From contig NZ_CP130630.1 of NCBI RefSeq assembly GCF_030551255.1, positions 11,407,001 to 11,471,000 of the forward strand: a DNA stretch of 64,000 bases, given 5' to 3'. The stretch's first letter is position 1. Every line of letters starts with the position of its first letter. The DNA comes from Streptomyces sp. NL15-2K. Its GTDB lineage: Bacteria; Actinomycetota; Actinomycetes; Streptomycetales; Streptomycetaceae. Shown in pieces: positions 52,561-61,778 of the stretch. Below the pieces are notes generated by a model. The model was given only the letters and a program-made list of their open reading frames with translations. It did no database searches and was not told the origin of the DNA. The translations under genes and the position numbers were made by a program.

Positions 52561-54132
52561 TCAGTCCGCGTGGCGCATGTCGGCGAGCCGCATCTCGTCG
52601 TTGGTCGCCGAGTCGGGTCGGTAGCGGACGTCTGGGGAGAGGGCGAGGATGCCGGTCATGTTGGCCATTACGGCATCCCGTACGACCTGGTCGTTCTGGA
52701 GGGCGAACGCGTCCGCGAACGCCTTCTGCCGCTCCAGGCCGGAGGCGAGCTGCGCCTTCGCTATCGCCGCGTCGAGTGGGCGGGTGCCGTAGCTGCTCTG
52801 GGCGCCTTCGCTGCCGTAGATCTGGCCCATGGTGAACGCGGCGTCTCCCGCCTGGTTGCCGTGCTGCGCCTGGAGGAGGGTGGGGCCCGCGCCGCCCGGG
52901 AAGGGGCGCAGCAGGTACTCCAGCCAGGCGTTGACGTCGAGCATCCTGATCTCGACCTTCAGTCCTGCCTTGAGCAGGCCGTCCTGCACCACCTCCATCG
53001 CCTCGGCGGCCTTCGGATAGATGCCGTTGCGGCCGATGATGGTGATCGTGGTGTCGGTCGGCACTCCGTCGGCGCGGGCCTCGGCGACCAGCTCCTTGGC
53101 GCGTTCGGGGTCGTACGGCCACGGCCGGATCCGCGGGTTGTACCCGGTGACGCCCTTCGACACGAGCTGCCCGCTCGGCCGGCCCGCGAAGACCGCGGTG
53201 ACCAGTCCTTCCCTGTCGATGGCGTAGTTGACGGCCCGGCGGACCCGGATGTCGTCGAGGGGCGCCTTGGTGGCGTCCATCCGGACGTAGGAGACCTCGT
53301 TCGTGGCGAACTCGACCGCACGGTCGCCCGCCCCGTCCTCGGGCGCGAGCCCGATCGCGACGTCCGCCTCGTCGTTGGTGACCATGGCCGCCCGGACGCT
53401 GCCCTCGGCCCGCCACACGTACTTGGCCGCGGCGAACTCGGGCGCCTTGCCCCAGTATTGGGGGAAGCGTTTCAGCCGCAGGAAACGGCCCTGGCTCCAC
53501 TCGTCGATCCGGTACGGTCCGGTGCCGATCGGCTTGCGTACCCGCGATCCGGGATCGGTACTGGTCGGCACGATCTCCACGAAGGACAGGCGGAGGGGGA
53601 GGATCGGGTCCGGACTCCCTGTCGAGACCTCAAGCGTCGTGTCGTTGACGGGAGTCGCGGAGACTTCCGTGTCCGTGAAGATGTAGCCGTCGACGTTGCA
53701 CTCGATGTCCGAGTCCGTGGCGCGCTTGATGGAGAACGCGGCCGCCGCGGCCGTGAACGGCGAACCGTCGTGGAATTTGACCCCCTCGCGGAGGGTGAAG
53801 GTCCATGAAGTGGGCGAGGTGCGGGTCCACTTGGTGGCCAGGGCCTGTTCCAGCTGCCCGGTGGAGGGATCGCGCTCGGTGAGCGCCTCCGTGATGTTGG
53901 CCCGCGTCACGCGGCCCGTCGCGGTGAGCGAGGCATCACACGGTTCGAGGGTGGGTGGCTCCTCGGGCAGGACGATGCGCAACGTGTCCGGGCCTTCGCC
54001 GGTGGGATCGGCGCCGGCGACCGAGCACGCGGAGACGGCGAGGAGAACGACCACGGACGTGAACGCGCCCGACGCCCGCCAACGGCGGCGACGGGCGATG
54101 GAACGAGTGGGCGTTAAGCCTGAAACCGCCAC
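52561..54132 (-). CDS. Peptide ABC transporter substrate-binding lipoprotein (family 5)
   Basis: About 523-aa lipoprotein of the DppA/OppA type. I prefer the GTG at 54132 because GGAGG lies 4 nt upstream; the upstream extension to 54210 is less likely. Lipobox VLLAVSACSVAG. Family signatures: PDTLRIVLPEEPPTLEPCDAS, ATKWTRTSPTSWTFTLREGVKFHDGSPF, PIGTGPYRIDEWSQGRFLRLKRFPQYWG, RVRRAVNYAIDREGLV. First gene of the operon. The ligand might be peptides or, given the glycosidases around, oligosaccharides. Confidence 0.9.
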   Translation of the reverse strand: MAVSGLTPTRSIARRRRWRASGAFTSVVVLLAVSACSVAGADPTGEGPDTLRIVLPEEPPTLEPCDASLTATGRVTRANITEALTERDPSTGQLEQALATKWTRTSPTSWTFTLREGVKFHDGSPFTAAAAAFSIKRATDSDIECNVDGYIFTDTEVSATPVNDTTLEVSTGSPDPILPLRLSFVEIVPTSTDPGSRVRKPIGTGPYRIDEWSQGRFLRLKRFPQYWGKAPEFAAAKYVWRAEGSVRAAMVTNDEADVAIGLAPEDGAGDRAVEFATNEVSYVRMDATKAPLDDIRVRRAVNYAIDREGLVTAVFAGRPSGQLVSKGVTGYNPRIRPWPYDPERAKELVAEARADGVPTDTTITIIGRNGIYPKAAEAMEVVQDGLLKAGLKVEIRMLDVNAWLEYLLRPFPGGAGPTLLQAQHGNQAGDAAFTMGQIYGSEGAQSSYGTRPLDAAIAKAQLASGLERQKAFADAFALQNDQVVRDAVMANMTGILALSPDVRYRPDSATNDEMRLADMRHAD

Positions 54133-54196
54133 TGTGCCTCCGCGCTGGTCGAGGCGATCAAGGAGCCCTGTCCATAAGGAAAACCGGCGTTTAGAT

Positions 54197-54241
54197 ATGT
54201 GGACGCACACATTATTTGTTCGGCGAGGGCGGACACGTCAA
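54197..54241 (-). promoter_or_regulatory. Promoter region of the peptide-transport operon
   Basis: On the minus strand TTGACG at 54236-54241 is a good -35; an AT-rich stretch AACAAATAATG follows at 17-20 nt. Then ATGTG and CACAT form a 5-bp inverted pair around 6 nt at 54197-54212. The 12-mer ACACGTCAAGAC (54233-54244) recurs exactly at 58194-58205 upstream of the GH30 gene. Confidence 0.45.
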
Positions 54242-54870
54242 GACCTGCGGACCGCTTTGATCCTTCGGTCGAACTCGCGGTTGAGGAGCGGCATCAGTAC
54301 GCTGCCGAAGCGCGCCAAGGCCCGGGTGCCCGTGTCCGGGCAGATCACGAAGCGACTCCGCTCGATGCCCGCCACGATGGCCGCCGCGACCTTCTCCGCC
54401 GTGAGCGGCTTGATCGTGCCGCCGACCACGCGGGTCTCCTCCGGCTTCCACCGGTTCTCCTCGGCGAGTTGCGGGGACCGCGCACGGCGAACTTGGCCGG
54501 TCCGTACGCGCTGTAGCCGAAGATCCCGACCAGCCCGGCGGCGGACGACACCGCGACCAGGCTGCCACGCCCGCGCTCCACCATGCCGGGGGCGACGGCC
54601 CGCAGGGCGTACAGCGTCCCGAAGTAGTCGACCTCCATCATCTGCCGGAAGACCTCGTCCGGCAGGTCGAGGAAGTGCCCCGGCCGGGCGAGCCCCGCCG
54701 AGGTGATCAGGACGTCGCAGGGCCGTCCCTGTTCCTCCTCCAGTTCGGTGATGGCGCGCGTGACGGCCGCCCGGTCGGCCACGTCGGCCACCCGCGCGGC
54801 GGCCGCGAGTTCCCTCGCGGCCGCCTCCAGGCGCGCCCGTCCCCGAGCGATCAGTGACAGCCGCGCGCCG
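54238..54870 (-). pseudogene. Short-chain dehydrogenase remnant
   Basis: Minus strand reads GARLSLIARGRARLEAAARELAA, CDVLITSAGLARPGHFLDL, SLVAVSSAAGLVGIFGYSAYGPAKFAVRG in one frame, containing the catalytic Ser and YxxxK. A frameshift near 54470 is followed by LAEENRWKPEETRVVGGTIKPLTAEKVAAAIVAGIERSRF in another, up to a stop at 54238. The N-terminal GxxxGxG cofactor loop is missing. It resembles 3-ketosphinganine-reductase-like SDRs. The gene is dead. Confidence 0.75.
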
Positions 54871-54928
54871 CGCCACCCAGGCCCCGGCCGGTACGGGGAC
54901 GGAGGTCTGCTGCTCGGCGGCATACTCC

Positions 54929-57900
54929 TCAGCGCCGTACGAGTTCGATCCGGTACTTCCTGGTCTGTGTCCCGTCCTCACTGGTCACCGAGACGACGGC
55001 CGAGGCCCGGCGGGGATCGCCGGCCCGGTCGACCGCGACGGTCGCGTAGGGGTCGCGTGCCGTCGCCGTGACCACGGCCCGGTTCGGGTCGTCGGTGGCG
55101 ACACGGTAGGTGGTCGTGTCGGGGTCGAACGGTGCGACAGGGACCCCGGCCACCTCGATCGACGCGGCGGCCGCGTCCGAGGAGACGCCGGGTGTCCCGG
55201 CGTACACCTCGATCTCGCTCATGGTGATGTAGCCGCCCTGACGGGCTGTCATGACCAGGCGCACCCCGGTCGCCGGCCCGGCCTCCAGCGGGACGTCGAC
55301 CACCGGTGTGCCCTCGGTCCCGACCTCGATGTCGTCGCTCGCGTCGACCCACGTACCGTCGGCGGCGCTGCGCACCTGCGCCTTCAGGCTAGATGGGAAC
55401 GAGACGTTGGTTCCGTCCCGGTGGAAGTGCGCCACGACACGGTCCAGGTCGCGTGCCGCCGGGAGCGTGAAGGTGATGGTGTCGGACGGGTTCTTGGTCC
55501 CCGACTTCCAGTTGGACCAGGCCTTCTCGGACAGGTCGCCGTTGCGCAGGCGTTCCGCGGAGTATCCGTTCTCGGTGAAGGTGGCGGCGACCGAGACACC
55601 GTCGTCGGACGCGATATTGCTCTCCACCGGTTCGGTGACCTGCACACGTACGGCCGCGTCGACCGTGCCGCCGTCGACGACCCGTGCCGTGCCGCGCAGC
55701 GTCACGACCCCGGTCCTGACGAACGCTCCGTCGGGCGCCTGGTCCCAGGTGACCGGAAGATCGGCCCTGCCGCCGTTCCTGCCGACGCCGACGACCGTGG
55801 CCGGCAGCTCCGGCTTCCCGCCCACGTAGGTCTTGGCACGGCCGGGGAGGGTCGAGCCGATCGTGTCGACGGTGACGATCGCCTTGGCGGGGAACTCCCG
55901 CCCGAGCGCGTCGGTCGCCCGGCCCGTGACGCGTACCGTCCCGGGATCACGCCACTTCCGGTCCGGCGGCAGGTTCCACACCACGGGGAGCGAGCCTCGG
56001 GCGCCGTCCCGGAACACCGGCGTCACCGTCCCCGGGAGCTTCGGTGGCAGGCCGGGGACGGTGAACGCCTCGGCCGGCTCGGTACGCAGCACCGTCTCGT
56101 CGGTCACGGTCCAGCGCTGATTCGCCGCCGAGGTCGGCGTGTACGTCGACACCTTCGCACCGTCCGCGGAGGACTGCCCGGCGACGTCGATCAGGCGGCC
56201 GGTGGCGGCGTTGACGAACGTCCATGTGCCGTCGCCCGTCGTCGACATGATCCATCGCGCCCCGTCATCGACCCGGCCGCTCGCCGGTTCCTCGAGGACG
56301 GCTTGGTTGTCGCGCACCGCGAGCCGCTTGCCGGTCGCGGCGTGGGTGACGGTGTAGTGCTCGCGGTTGTCGGTGCCGGGGCTCAACTGGCGGACGGACC
56401 ACAGCTGTTCCGCGTCGGCGGTGTCCGTCGTGCGGATGACGACGCCGCTGCCGTCGTCCGACGGAGCCAACGACTTGCCGCTCTGGGCCCCCTGCAACCG
56501 GTAGACGTGGCCGGGCTGGACCAGCGCGGCGTCCTTCGCCACGCCGCTGACACCCTCGACCAGGAAGGTGGTGACCGACTTCGCGGGGACGTCGAGCGTG
56601 GCCGACCGGTCGGACACCCGGACCGGAGCGCCTCGTACGAGGGCACCGTCGGCGCTCGTGACCACGGGGGTGACGGTGGCCCGCGGCGCGACCTTGCCGA
56701 AGCGCGAGAGGTCGAGGGACACCGAACGCGCGGACGTGCCGCTGTTCACGTGCACCACGGTCGCCGCCCGGCCGGACTTCTTCACCGCGGCGACGCTGGA
56801 CGGGTCGTCGACCTTCACGAAGTGATCGCCGGGGCGGATGTGGTGGGTGAAGTTCCGGATGGTGTGGAACTTCGAGTTGGCGCGGATCGGGCAGGTCTCC
56901 AGGGTGTCCTCGGCCGTGCAGTTGAACGGGACGTGGATGCTGCCCCAGTTCTTGCCGGCCGCGGCCTGTGGGATGGAGTCCTCGACCGGCTGCCAGAACA
57001 CCCAGGCGGAGGGCTCCAGTTCACGCATGTCGTCGACCATCCGGGTGGCGATCCCGAGCCCCGGTTCCATGCCGGTGAAGTCGGTGCCCGTACCCCAGGT
57101 GCCCTCGACCTCGCTCATCCAGAGCTTCTTGTCCGCGCCCTTGGCGATGTCGCGGGCGCTGGTGCGCATACTCGTGCCGTAGGTGTGCACGTTGAGTTGA
57201 GGGACGGCGGCTCGCGCGGCGTCGCCGTAGGCGTTCCAGTTCTGGGTGAAGATGCCGGGGTTGGTCTCGTCCATCGCGGAGATCTCGGCGCGGGTCTTCG
57301 CCTTCTCGAGCGCCTTGTCGACGGCGAGGACCACCTTCTGCTGGAGTTCCGGTCCGGCGTGCGCGCCTTCCTGGCGCCCGCCCGTGGGCTGGCCGTCCGC
57401 TCCGAGCTGGGTGCCCCAGTAGGGTGTGTTGGGCTCGTTGAGCGGGGCGATGGTGTCGAACTTGATGCGGTGCTTCTTCTCCAACTGCTCGGTCACGCGC
57501 ACCAGGTAGGTGGCGAAGTCGTCGACACGGTCGGCCCGGATCTGGTCGCTACTGGCGTCGAAGCCTCCGGAGACGTAACCGCTGACCGTCTGGAACCAGG
57601 GCGGCGAGTTGCTGAACGCCTCCCAGCGGGTGATCTTCTTCTTGATCTGGTCCACCCACCAGCGCTGGCCCGCGTCGGCGTCCCAGTTCCAGTGGTCCGG
57701 GTTGTTCGGATCCCACCAGTCCATGTCCTGGCGGGTGGTTCCCTCGGGGGCCTTCCAGAAGCCCTCCATGGTCGCGCCCGCCTTCATGTAGTCCTTGCGG
57801 ACGTCGGGGGCGTTGCCGCCACCGATGTTGTAGCGCGCGATATTGAGGCCGAGACCGTCCTCGCCGAACAGCATGTCGACGAGCTGTCTTCGGATGGGTT

Positions 57901-58111
57901 CGGGATAACGCCCCGTGGCGTTGGCGAACCAGACGAGGCTCGTTCCCCAGCCCTCGAACTCCTGCTGCTGGTAGGAGGGGTCGATCCGCACCGTGACCGC
58001 GCTCCGCGGCGGCGAGTCCGCGCGGGCGACGGGGGCGGCGACGAGACCTGCGGCGAGTACCAGGGGGATCGTTGGTGCCAACGCCTGGGCGAAACGATGT
58101 CGACCGGACAC
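54929..58111 (-). CDS. GH30-family secreted galactanase-like enzyme with lectin, Ig-like and discoidin domains
   Basis: About 1060-aa secreted multidomain enzyme. I start it at the GTG at 58111 because GGAAGGGAG sits 4 nt upstream; GTG at 58132 is also possible. Signal peptide; barrel from VRIDPSYQQQEFEGWGTSLVWFANATG, with acid/base Glu in IAPLNEPNTPYWG and nucleophile Glu in LWMSEVEGTWG. Then a beta-sandwich, a ricin-type trefoil (YRLQGAQSGKSLAPSDDGSG, QRWTVTDE), two Ig-like repeats with the LPGTVTPVFRDG / LPATVVGVGRNG pattern, a discoidin-like domain and a C-terminal cadherin-like strand domain. Best guess: endo-beta-1,6-galactanase, complementing GH53. Confidence 0.85.
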   Translation of the reverse strand: MSGRHRFAQALAPTIPLVLAAGLVAAPVARADSPPRSAVTVRIDPSYQQQEFEGWGTSLVWFANATGRYPEPIRRQLVDMLFGEDGLGLNIARYNIGGGNAPDVRKDYMKAGATMEGFWKAPEGTTRQDMDWWDPNNPDHWNWDADAGQRWWVDQIKKKITRWEAFSNSPPWFQTVSGYVSGGFDASSDQIRADRVDDFATYLVRVTEQLEKKHRIKFDTIAPLNEPNTPYWGTQLGADGQPTGGRQEGAHAGPELQQKVVLAVDKALEKAKTRAEISAMDETNPGIFTQNWNAYGDAARAAVPQLNVHTYGTSMRTSARDIAKGADKKLWMSEVEGTWGTGTDFTGMEPGLGIATRMVDDMRELEPSAWVFWQPVEDSIPQAAAGKNWGSIHVPFNCTAEDTLETCPIRANSKFHTIRNFTHHIRPGDHFVKVDDPSSVAAVKKSGRAATVVHVNSGTSARSVSLDLSRFGKVAPRATVTPVVTSADGALVRGAPVRVSDRSATLDVPAKSVTTFLVEGVSGVAKDAALVQPGHVYRLQGAQSGKSLAPSDDGSGVVIRTTDTADAEQLWSVRQLSPGTDNREHYTVTHAATGKRLAVRDNQAVLEEPASGRVDDGARWIMSTTGDGTWTFVNAATGRLIDVAGQSSADGAKVSTYTPTSAANQRWTVTDETVLRTEPAEAFTVPGLPPKLPGTVTPVFRDGARGSLPVVWNLPPDRKWRDPGTVRVTGRATDALGREFPAKAIVTVDTIGSTLPGRAKTYVGGKPELPATVVGVGRNGGRADLPVTWDQAPDGAFVRTGVVTLRGTARVVDGGTVDAAVRVQVTEPVESNIASDDGVSVAATFTENGYSAERLRNGDLSEKAWSNWKSGTKNPSDTITFTLPAARDLDRVVAHFHRDGTNVSFPSSLKAQVRSAADGTWVDASDDIEVGTEGTPVVDVPLEAGPATGVRLVMTARQGGYITMSEIEVYAGTPGVSSDAAAASIEVAGVPVAPFDPDTTTYRVATDDPNRAVVTATARDPYATVAVDRAGDPRRASAVVSVTSEDGTQTRKYRIELVRR

Positions 58112-58174
58112 GGAACTCCCTTCCAACAACACGGAGACGCACAGAATCGACCAGAAGCGATCGAGCTCAAGGCA

Positions 58175-58202
58175 TGCTTAATGACGAAAATGAACACGTC
58201 AA
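58175..58202 (-). promoter_or_regulatory. Putative GH30 promoter
   Basis: On the minus strand TTGACG at 58197-58202, 16-nt spacer, then TAAGCA at 58175-58180 as a fair -10. The -35 is embedded in the same 12-mer found before the peptide-transport operon. Confidence 0.45.
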
Positions 58203-58276
58203 GACATTGCGCAGACCGTGGCCCGAAACCGCCCCGTGCTGATCCGCCGGCCCGCGAGGGACGAGCGCCCTACGGC

Positions 58277-59143
58277 TCACGCCGCCGGATAGCTGAAGAA
58301 CCCCTGCCCCGACTTCCGGCCCAGCAGCCCCGACTCGACCATGCGGCGCAGCAGCGGGGGAGGGGCGTACAGCGGTTCCCGGTACTCCTCGTACAGCGCT
58401 TCGCCGATCGCCGCCACCGTGTCCAGACCGATGAGGTCGGCCAGCCGCAGCGGCCCCATGGGATGGGCGCAGCCGGCCGTCATGCCGGTGTCGATGTCCT
58501 CGGCCGTCGCCGCGCCGGAGCCGACCAGCCGTACCGCGGCCAACAGGTAGGGCACCAGCAGGGAGTTCACCACGAAACCCGCCCGGTCCTGCGCCACGAT
58601 CACCCGCTTGCCCAGCACCTCGCCCGCGAAGGCGCGCACCCGCAGTTCCGTCGCCTTGGAGGTGTGCAGTGAGGGGATCACCTCCACCAGCGGCATGACG
58701 GGGACCGGGTTGAAGAAGTGCAGCCCGATCACCGCCCGCGGGCGCCGGGTGGCGGCGGCGAGCTTGGCGATGGGGATGGAGGACGTGTTGCTGGCCAGGA
58801 CCGCGGCCGGGTCGGTGACGATCTCGTCCAGCTGCCGGAACAGCGCCGTCTTGGCCTGCTCGTCCTCGACGGCGGCCTCGACGACCAGGTCCGCCCCGGC
58901 CAGGCGGGTCGGATCGGCCGTGGCGGCGATGCCCGCCAGGGCGTGCGCGCGGTCCTCGGGGGTGAGTGCGCCCTTCTTCTCCGCCCGGAGCAGCGAGTCC
59001 GCGATGCCGGCCAGCCCGGCGCGGGCCCGCTCCTCGGTCGTGTCGCACAACGTGACGGGTAGTCCGGCCCGGGCACAGACCTCTGCGATCCCTCGGCCCA
59101 TCTGCCCCGCGCCGACGACTCCCACGCGCTTGATCGCTGTCAT
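58277..59143 (-). CDS. 3-hydroxyacyl-CoA dehydrogenase (3-hydroxybutyryl-CoA type)
   Basis: 288-aa NAD-dependent dehydrogenase. ATG at 59143 has GGAGGGACAC before it. Rossmann motif RVGVVGAGQMGRGIAEVCARAGL, catalytic His in VIGLHFFNPVPVMPLVEVI with the preceding ASNTSSI, and C-terminal domain NSLLVPYLLAAVRLV, HPMGPLRLADLIGLD. Likely part of acyl-CoA breakdown linked to the divergent CoA transferase and acyl-CoA dehydrogenase. Confidence 0.93.
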   Translation of the reverse strand: MTAIKRVGVVGAGQMGRGIAEVCARAGLPVTLCDTTEERARAGLAGIADSLLRAEKKGALTPEDRAHALAGIAATADPTRLAGADLVVEAAVEDEQAKTALFRQLDEIVTDPAAVLASNTSSIPIAKLAAATRRPRAVIGLHFFNPVPVMPLVEVIPSLHTSKATELRVRAFAGEVLGKRVIVAQDRAGFVVNSLLVPYLLAAVRLVGSGAATAEDIDTGMTAGCAHPMGPLRLADLIGLDTVAAIGEALYEEYREPLYAPPPLLRRMVESGLLGRKSGQGFFSYPAA

Positions 59144-59334
59144 GTGTCCCTCCGCCATTGCCTTGGTGCCGCGGCGAGCGTAAGCCGGGCAGACCCCCGC
59201 TGACCTGCCCGGACAGAACGCTTTTCGCGCACAAACATGCGTCGGTACGTCGTTGACCGGCCGCGCCGCGCGGGGCCAGGCTGATCGCGCCGGGGCCTGC
59301 CCCGACGGCGGGCGACGATCACCAGGAGGCAGAC

Positions 59335-60561
59335 GTGGGAAACAAGGACGGCACAGGCCGAGGGGCCCTGGAAGGCGTGCGGATCGCGGACTTCTCCCGC
59401 GTGCTCGCCGGACCGTACGCCACCATGCTCCTCGCCGACCTGGGGGCCGACGTCGTGAAGGTCGAGCGGCCCGGCGCGGGCGACGAGACCCGGCAGTGGT
59501 GTCCGCCCGCCGACGAGAACGGCACTTCCACGTACTTCCTGGGCGTCAACCGCAACAAGCGCTCCGTCGCCCTGGACCTGGCGAGCGAGACCGGACGCGA
59601 ACGGGCCCGTGCGCTCATCGCCGAGTCCGATGTCCTGGTGGAGAACTTCCGGCCCGGCACGATGGAACGGCTCGGGCTCGGACACCAGGACCTGACCGAC
59701 CGCCACCCGCGGCTCGTCTACTGTTCCATCAGCGGTTTCGGCACCGGCGACGGGGCTGCCATCCCCGGTTACGACCTCCTCGTGCAGGCGGTCGGCGGGC
59801 TGATGAGCGTGACCGGCCGGCCCGACGGCGAACCGGTGAAGGCGGGGGTGGCCCTCGTCGACGTGATCACCGGTCTGCACGCGACGCTGGGCATCATGGC
59901 GGCCCTGCGGCACCGGGACGCCACCGGCGAGGGGCAGCGCGTCGAGGTGAGCCTGCTGGGCTCGTTGCTGTCGGCGATGGTCAACCAGGCGTCGGGTTAC
60001 GCCGTCGCGGGCGTCGTACCCGGACGGATGGGCAACGCCCACCCGAGCATCGCGCCGTACGAGACCTTCCCCACCGCCGACCGTCCGCTGGCCCTCGCGG
60101 TCGGCAACGACGGGCAGTTCGCGGCGCTGGCCGCCGTGCTCGGCTGCTCCGGCCTGGCGCGGGACGACCGGTTCCGTACCAATCCCGACCGGGTCGCCCA
60201 CCGCGATGAGTTGCGGAAGGCTCTCAGTGACCGGTTGGTCACCGCAGGCGCCGACCACTGGTCCGCCGCGCTGCTGGCCGCCGGCGTGCCCGCGGGCCCG
60301 GTCAACACGCTCGACGAGGCGTTCGACTTCGCCCACCGGCTCGGGCTGCCCGGCATCGTCGACGTCCCGGCCCCCGGCGACGCGGCGGTGTCCCGGCAAG
60401 TCGCCCACCCCATCGCGCTGAGCGCGTCGCCCGCGCGGTACCGCCTGCCGCCGCCCGGTCTGGGCGAGCACACCGCGGAGGTCTTCCGCGGTCCGGCACA
60501 AGCCCCGAACCCGCATGACGAGACCCCCGAACCGCATGACGACACCCCCGAACCCGCATGA
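59335..60561 (+). CDS. CaiB/BaiF-family CoA transferase
   Basis: 408-aa class III CoA transferase. GTG start at 59335 preceded by AGGAGGC. Motifs: GVRIADFSRVLAGPYATMLLADLGADVVKVERPG, and the catalytic Asp in AIPGYDLLVQAVGGLMSVTG. C-terminal 25 residues are low complexity (HDETPEPHDDTPEP), encoded by a DNA repeat. Next to a glutaryl-CoA-dehydrogenase-like gene it may be succinyl-CoA:glutarate transferase. Confidence 0.9.
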   Translation: MGNKDGTGRGALEGVRIADFSRVLAGPYATMLLADLGADVVKVERPGAGDETRQWCPPADENGTSTYFLGVNRNKRSVALDLASETGRERARALIAESDVLVENFRPGTMERLGLGHQDLTDRHPRLVYCSISGFGTGDGAAIPGYDLLVQAVGGLMSVTGRPDGEPVKAGVALVDVITGLHATLGIMAALRHRDATGEGQRVEVSLLGSLLSAMVNQASGYAVAGVVPGRMGNAHPSIAPYETFPTADRPLALAVGNDGQFAALAAVLGCSGLARDDRFRTNPDRVAHRDELRKALSDRLVTAGADHWSAALLAAGVPAGPVNTLDEAFDFAHRLGLPGIVDVPAPGDAAVSRQVAHPIALSASPARYRLPPPGLGEHTAEVFRGPAQAPNPHDETPEPHDDTPEPA

Positions 60562-60584
60562 CCACGCCCCCGAACCCGCCTGAC
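60503..60584 (+). repeat. Imperfect 21-22-bp tandem repeat across the CoA-transferase stop
   Basis: Four units of the form CCCCGAACCCGCATGACGA, varying by a few bases, run from inside the CoA-transferase C-terminus through its TGA at 60559-60561 into the intergenic space. Because each unit contains ATGA or CTGA, expansion or loss would change both the protein tail and the stop position. Confidence 0.8.
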
Positions 60585-60605
60585 CGGCACCACAGGGAGA
60601 GATCC

Positions 60606-61778
60606 ATGTCCGTCGCCACCGACGCCCCAGTCCTGGACCTCGACTGCGAGCACCTGTTCACCGTCGAGGAACTCCGCTGGCGCGACCGGGTACGGGAGTT
60701 CACCGCGAAGCACATCACCCCGGTCGTCGACGCAGACTTCGAGGACCGGCACTTCCGACTCGAACTCGTGCGGGGGCTGGGCGAGTTGGGCGTCCTCGGC
60801 ATGCATCTGGAGGGACACGGATGTGCCGGCGCCGGCGCGGTGAGCTACGGCCTGGCCTGCATGGAACTGGAGGCAGGTGACACCGCCTGGCGCACGTTCG
60901 TGTCCGTCCAGGGTTCGCTCGCGATGACGGCGATCGCCAAGTGGGGCTCGGACGAGCAGCAGCGGCGCTGGCTGCCCGGCATGGCGGCCGGGCGGACCAT
61001 CGGCTGCTTCGCCCTCACCGAGCCCGACGGCGGCAGCGACCCGGCCGGGATGAGGACGGTCGCGCGCCGAGAGGGCGGTGACTGGGTGCTGAACGGCGCC
61101 AAGCGCTGGATCGGGCTGGGCAGCGTGGCCGACGTGGCGGTGGTGTGGGCGGCGACGGAGGAGGGGGTACGCGGCTTCGTCGTACCGACGGACACACCGG
61201 GTTTCGTCCCCCGCGACATCACCAACAAGCTCTCCCTGCGCGCCTCGATCCAGTGCGACCTGAGCTTCGAGGACTGCCGGGTGCCCGCCGACGCCGTCCT
61301 CCCGGGCGTCATCGGCCTGCGCGGCCCCTTCAGCTGCCTCAACGAGGCCCGCTACGGCATCGTCTGGGGCGTCATGGGAGCCGCCCGGGAGTGTCTGCGC
61401 GCCGCCGTTGAGCGCTCCACGAGCCGACGCGTCTTCGGCAGGCCGCTGGCCGAGTTCCAGCTGACCCAGCAGAAGCTGGCGGACATGGCGGTGGAGTACC
61501 AGAAGGGGCTGCTGCTGGCCCTGCACCTCGGACGGCTGAAGGAGGACGGCCGGCTCGCCCCCGCACAGATCAGCGTGGGCAAGCTCAACAACGTGCGTGA
61601 GGCGCTGGACATCGCCAGGACCGTGCGAACCATCCTCGGCGGGGACGGGGTCACCAGCGACTTCCCGGTGATGCGGCACATGGCGAACCTGGAGTCCGTC
61701 CGCACCTACGAGGGCACCGACGAGGTGCACGCCCTGGTGATCGGCCAGGCGCTGACCGGGCACCGGGCCTTCAGCTGA
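60606..61778 (+). CDS. Acyl-CoA dehydrogenase, glutaryl-CoA dehydrogenase type
   Basis: 390-aa flavoenzyme. ATG at 60606 with GGGAGAGATCC. Motifs: FTVEELRWRDRVREF, CFALTEPDGGSDPAGM (FAD loop), WVLNGAKRWIGLGSVADVAVVWA, RYGIVWGVMGAARECL, RTILGGDGVTSDFPVMRHMANLESVRTYEGTDEVHALVIG with the catalytic Glu in TYEGTDE. The pattern with ARYGIAWG/VWG is typical of glutaryl-CoA dehydrogenase, which makes crotonyl-CoA. The neighbouring dehydrogenase at 58277-59143 could act later in the same path. Confidence 0.92.
   Translation: MSVATDAPVLDLDCEHLFTVEELRWRDRVREFTAKHITPVVDADFEDRHFRLELVRGLGELGVLGMHLEGHGCAGAGAVSYGLACMELEAGDTAWRTFVSVQGSLAMTAIAKWGSDEQQRRWLPGMAAGRTIGCFALTEPDGGSDPAGMRTVARREGGDWVLNGAKRWIGLGSVADVAVVWAATEEGVRGFVVPTDTPGFVPRDITNKLSLRASIQCDLSFEDCRVPADAVLPGVIGLRGPFSCLNEARYGIVWGVMGAARECLRAAVERSTSRRVFGRPLAEFQLTQQKLADMAVEYQKGLLLALHLGRLKEDGRLAPAQISVGKLNNVREALDIARTVRTILGGDGVTSDFPVMRHMANLESVRTYEGTDEVHALVIGQALTGHRAFS

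Noticed and set aside
54854..58672. 1272-codon plus-strand frame opposite GH30
   Set aside because: Shadow of GH30; rich in Arg, Gly and Val with no recognisable domain.
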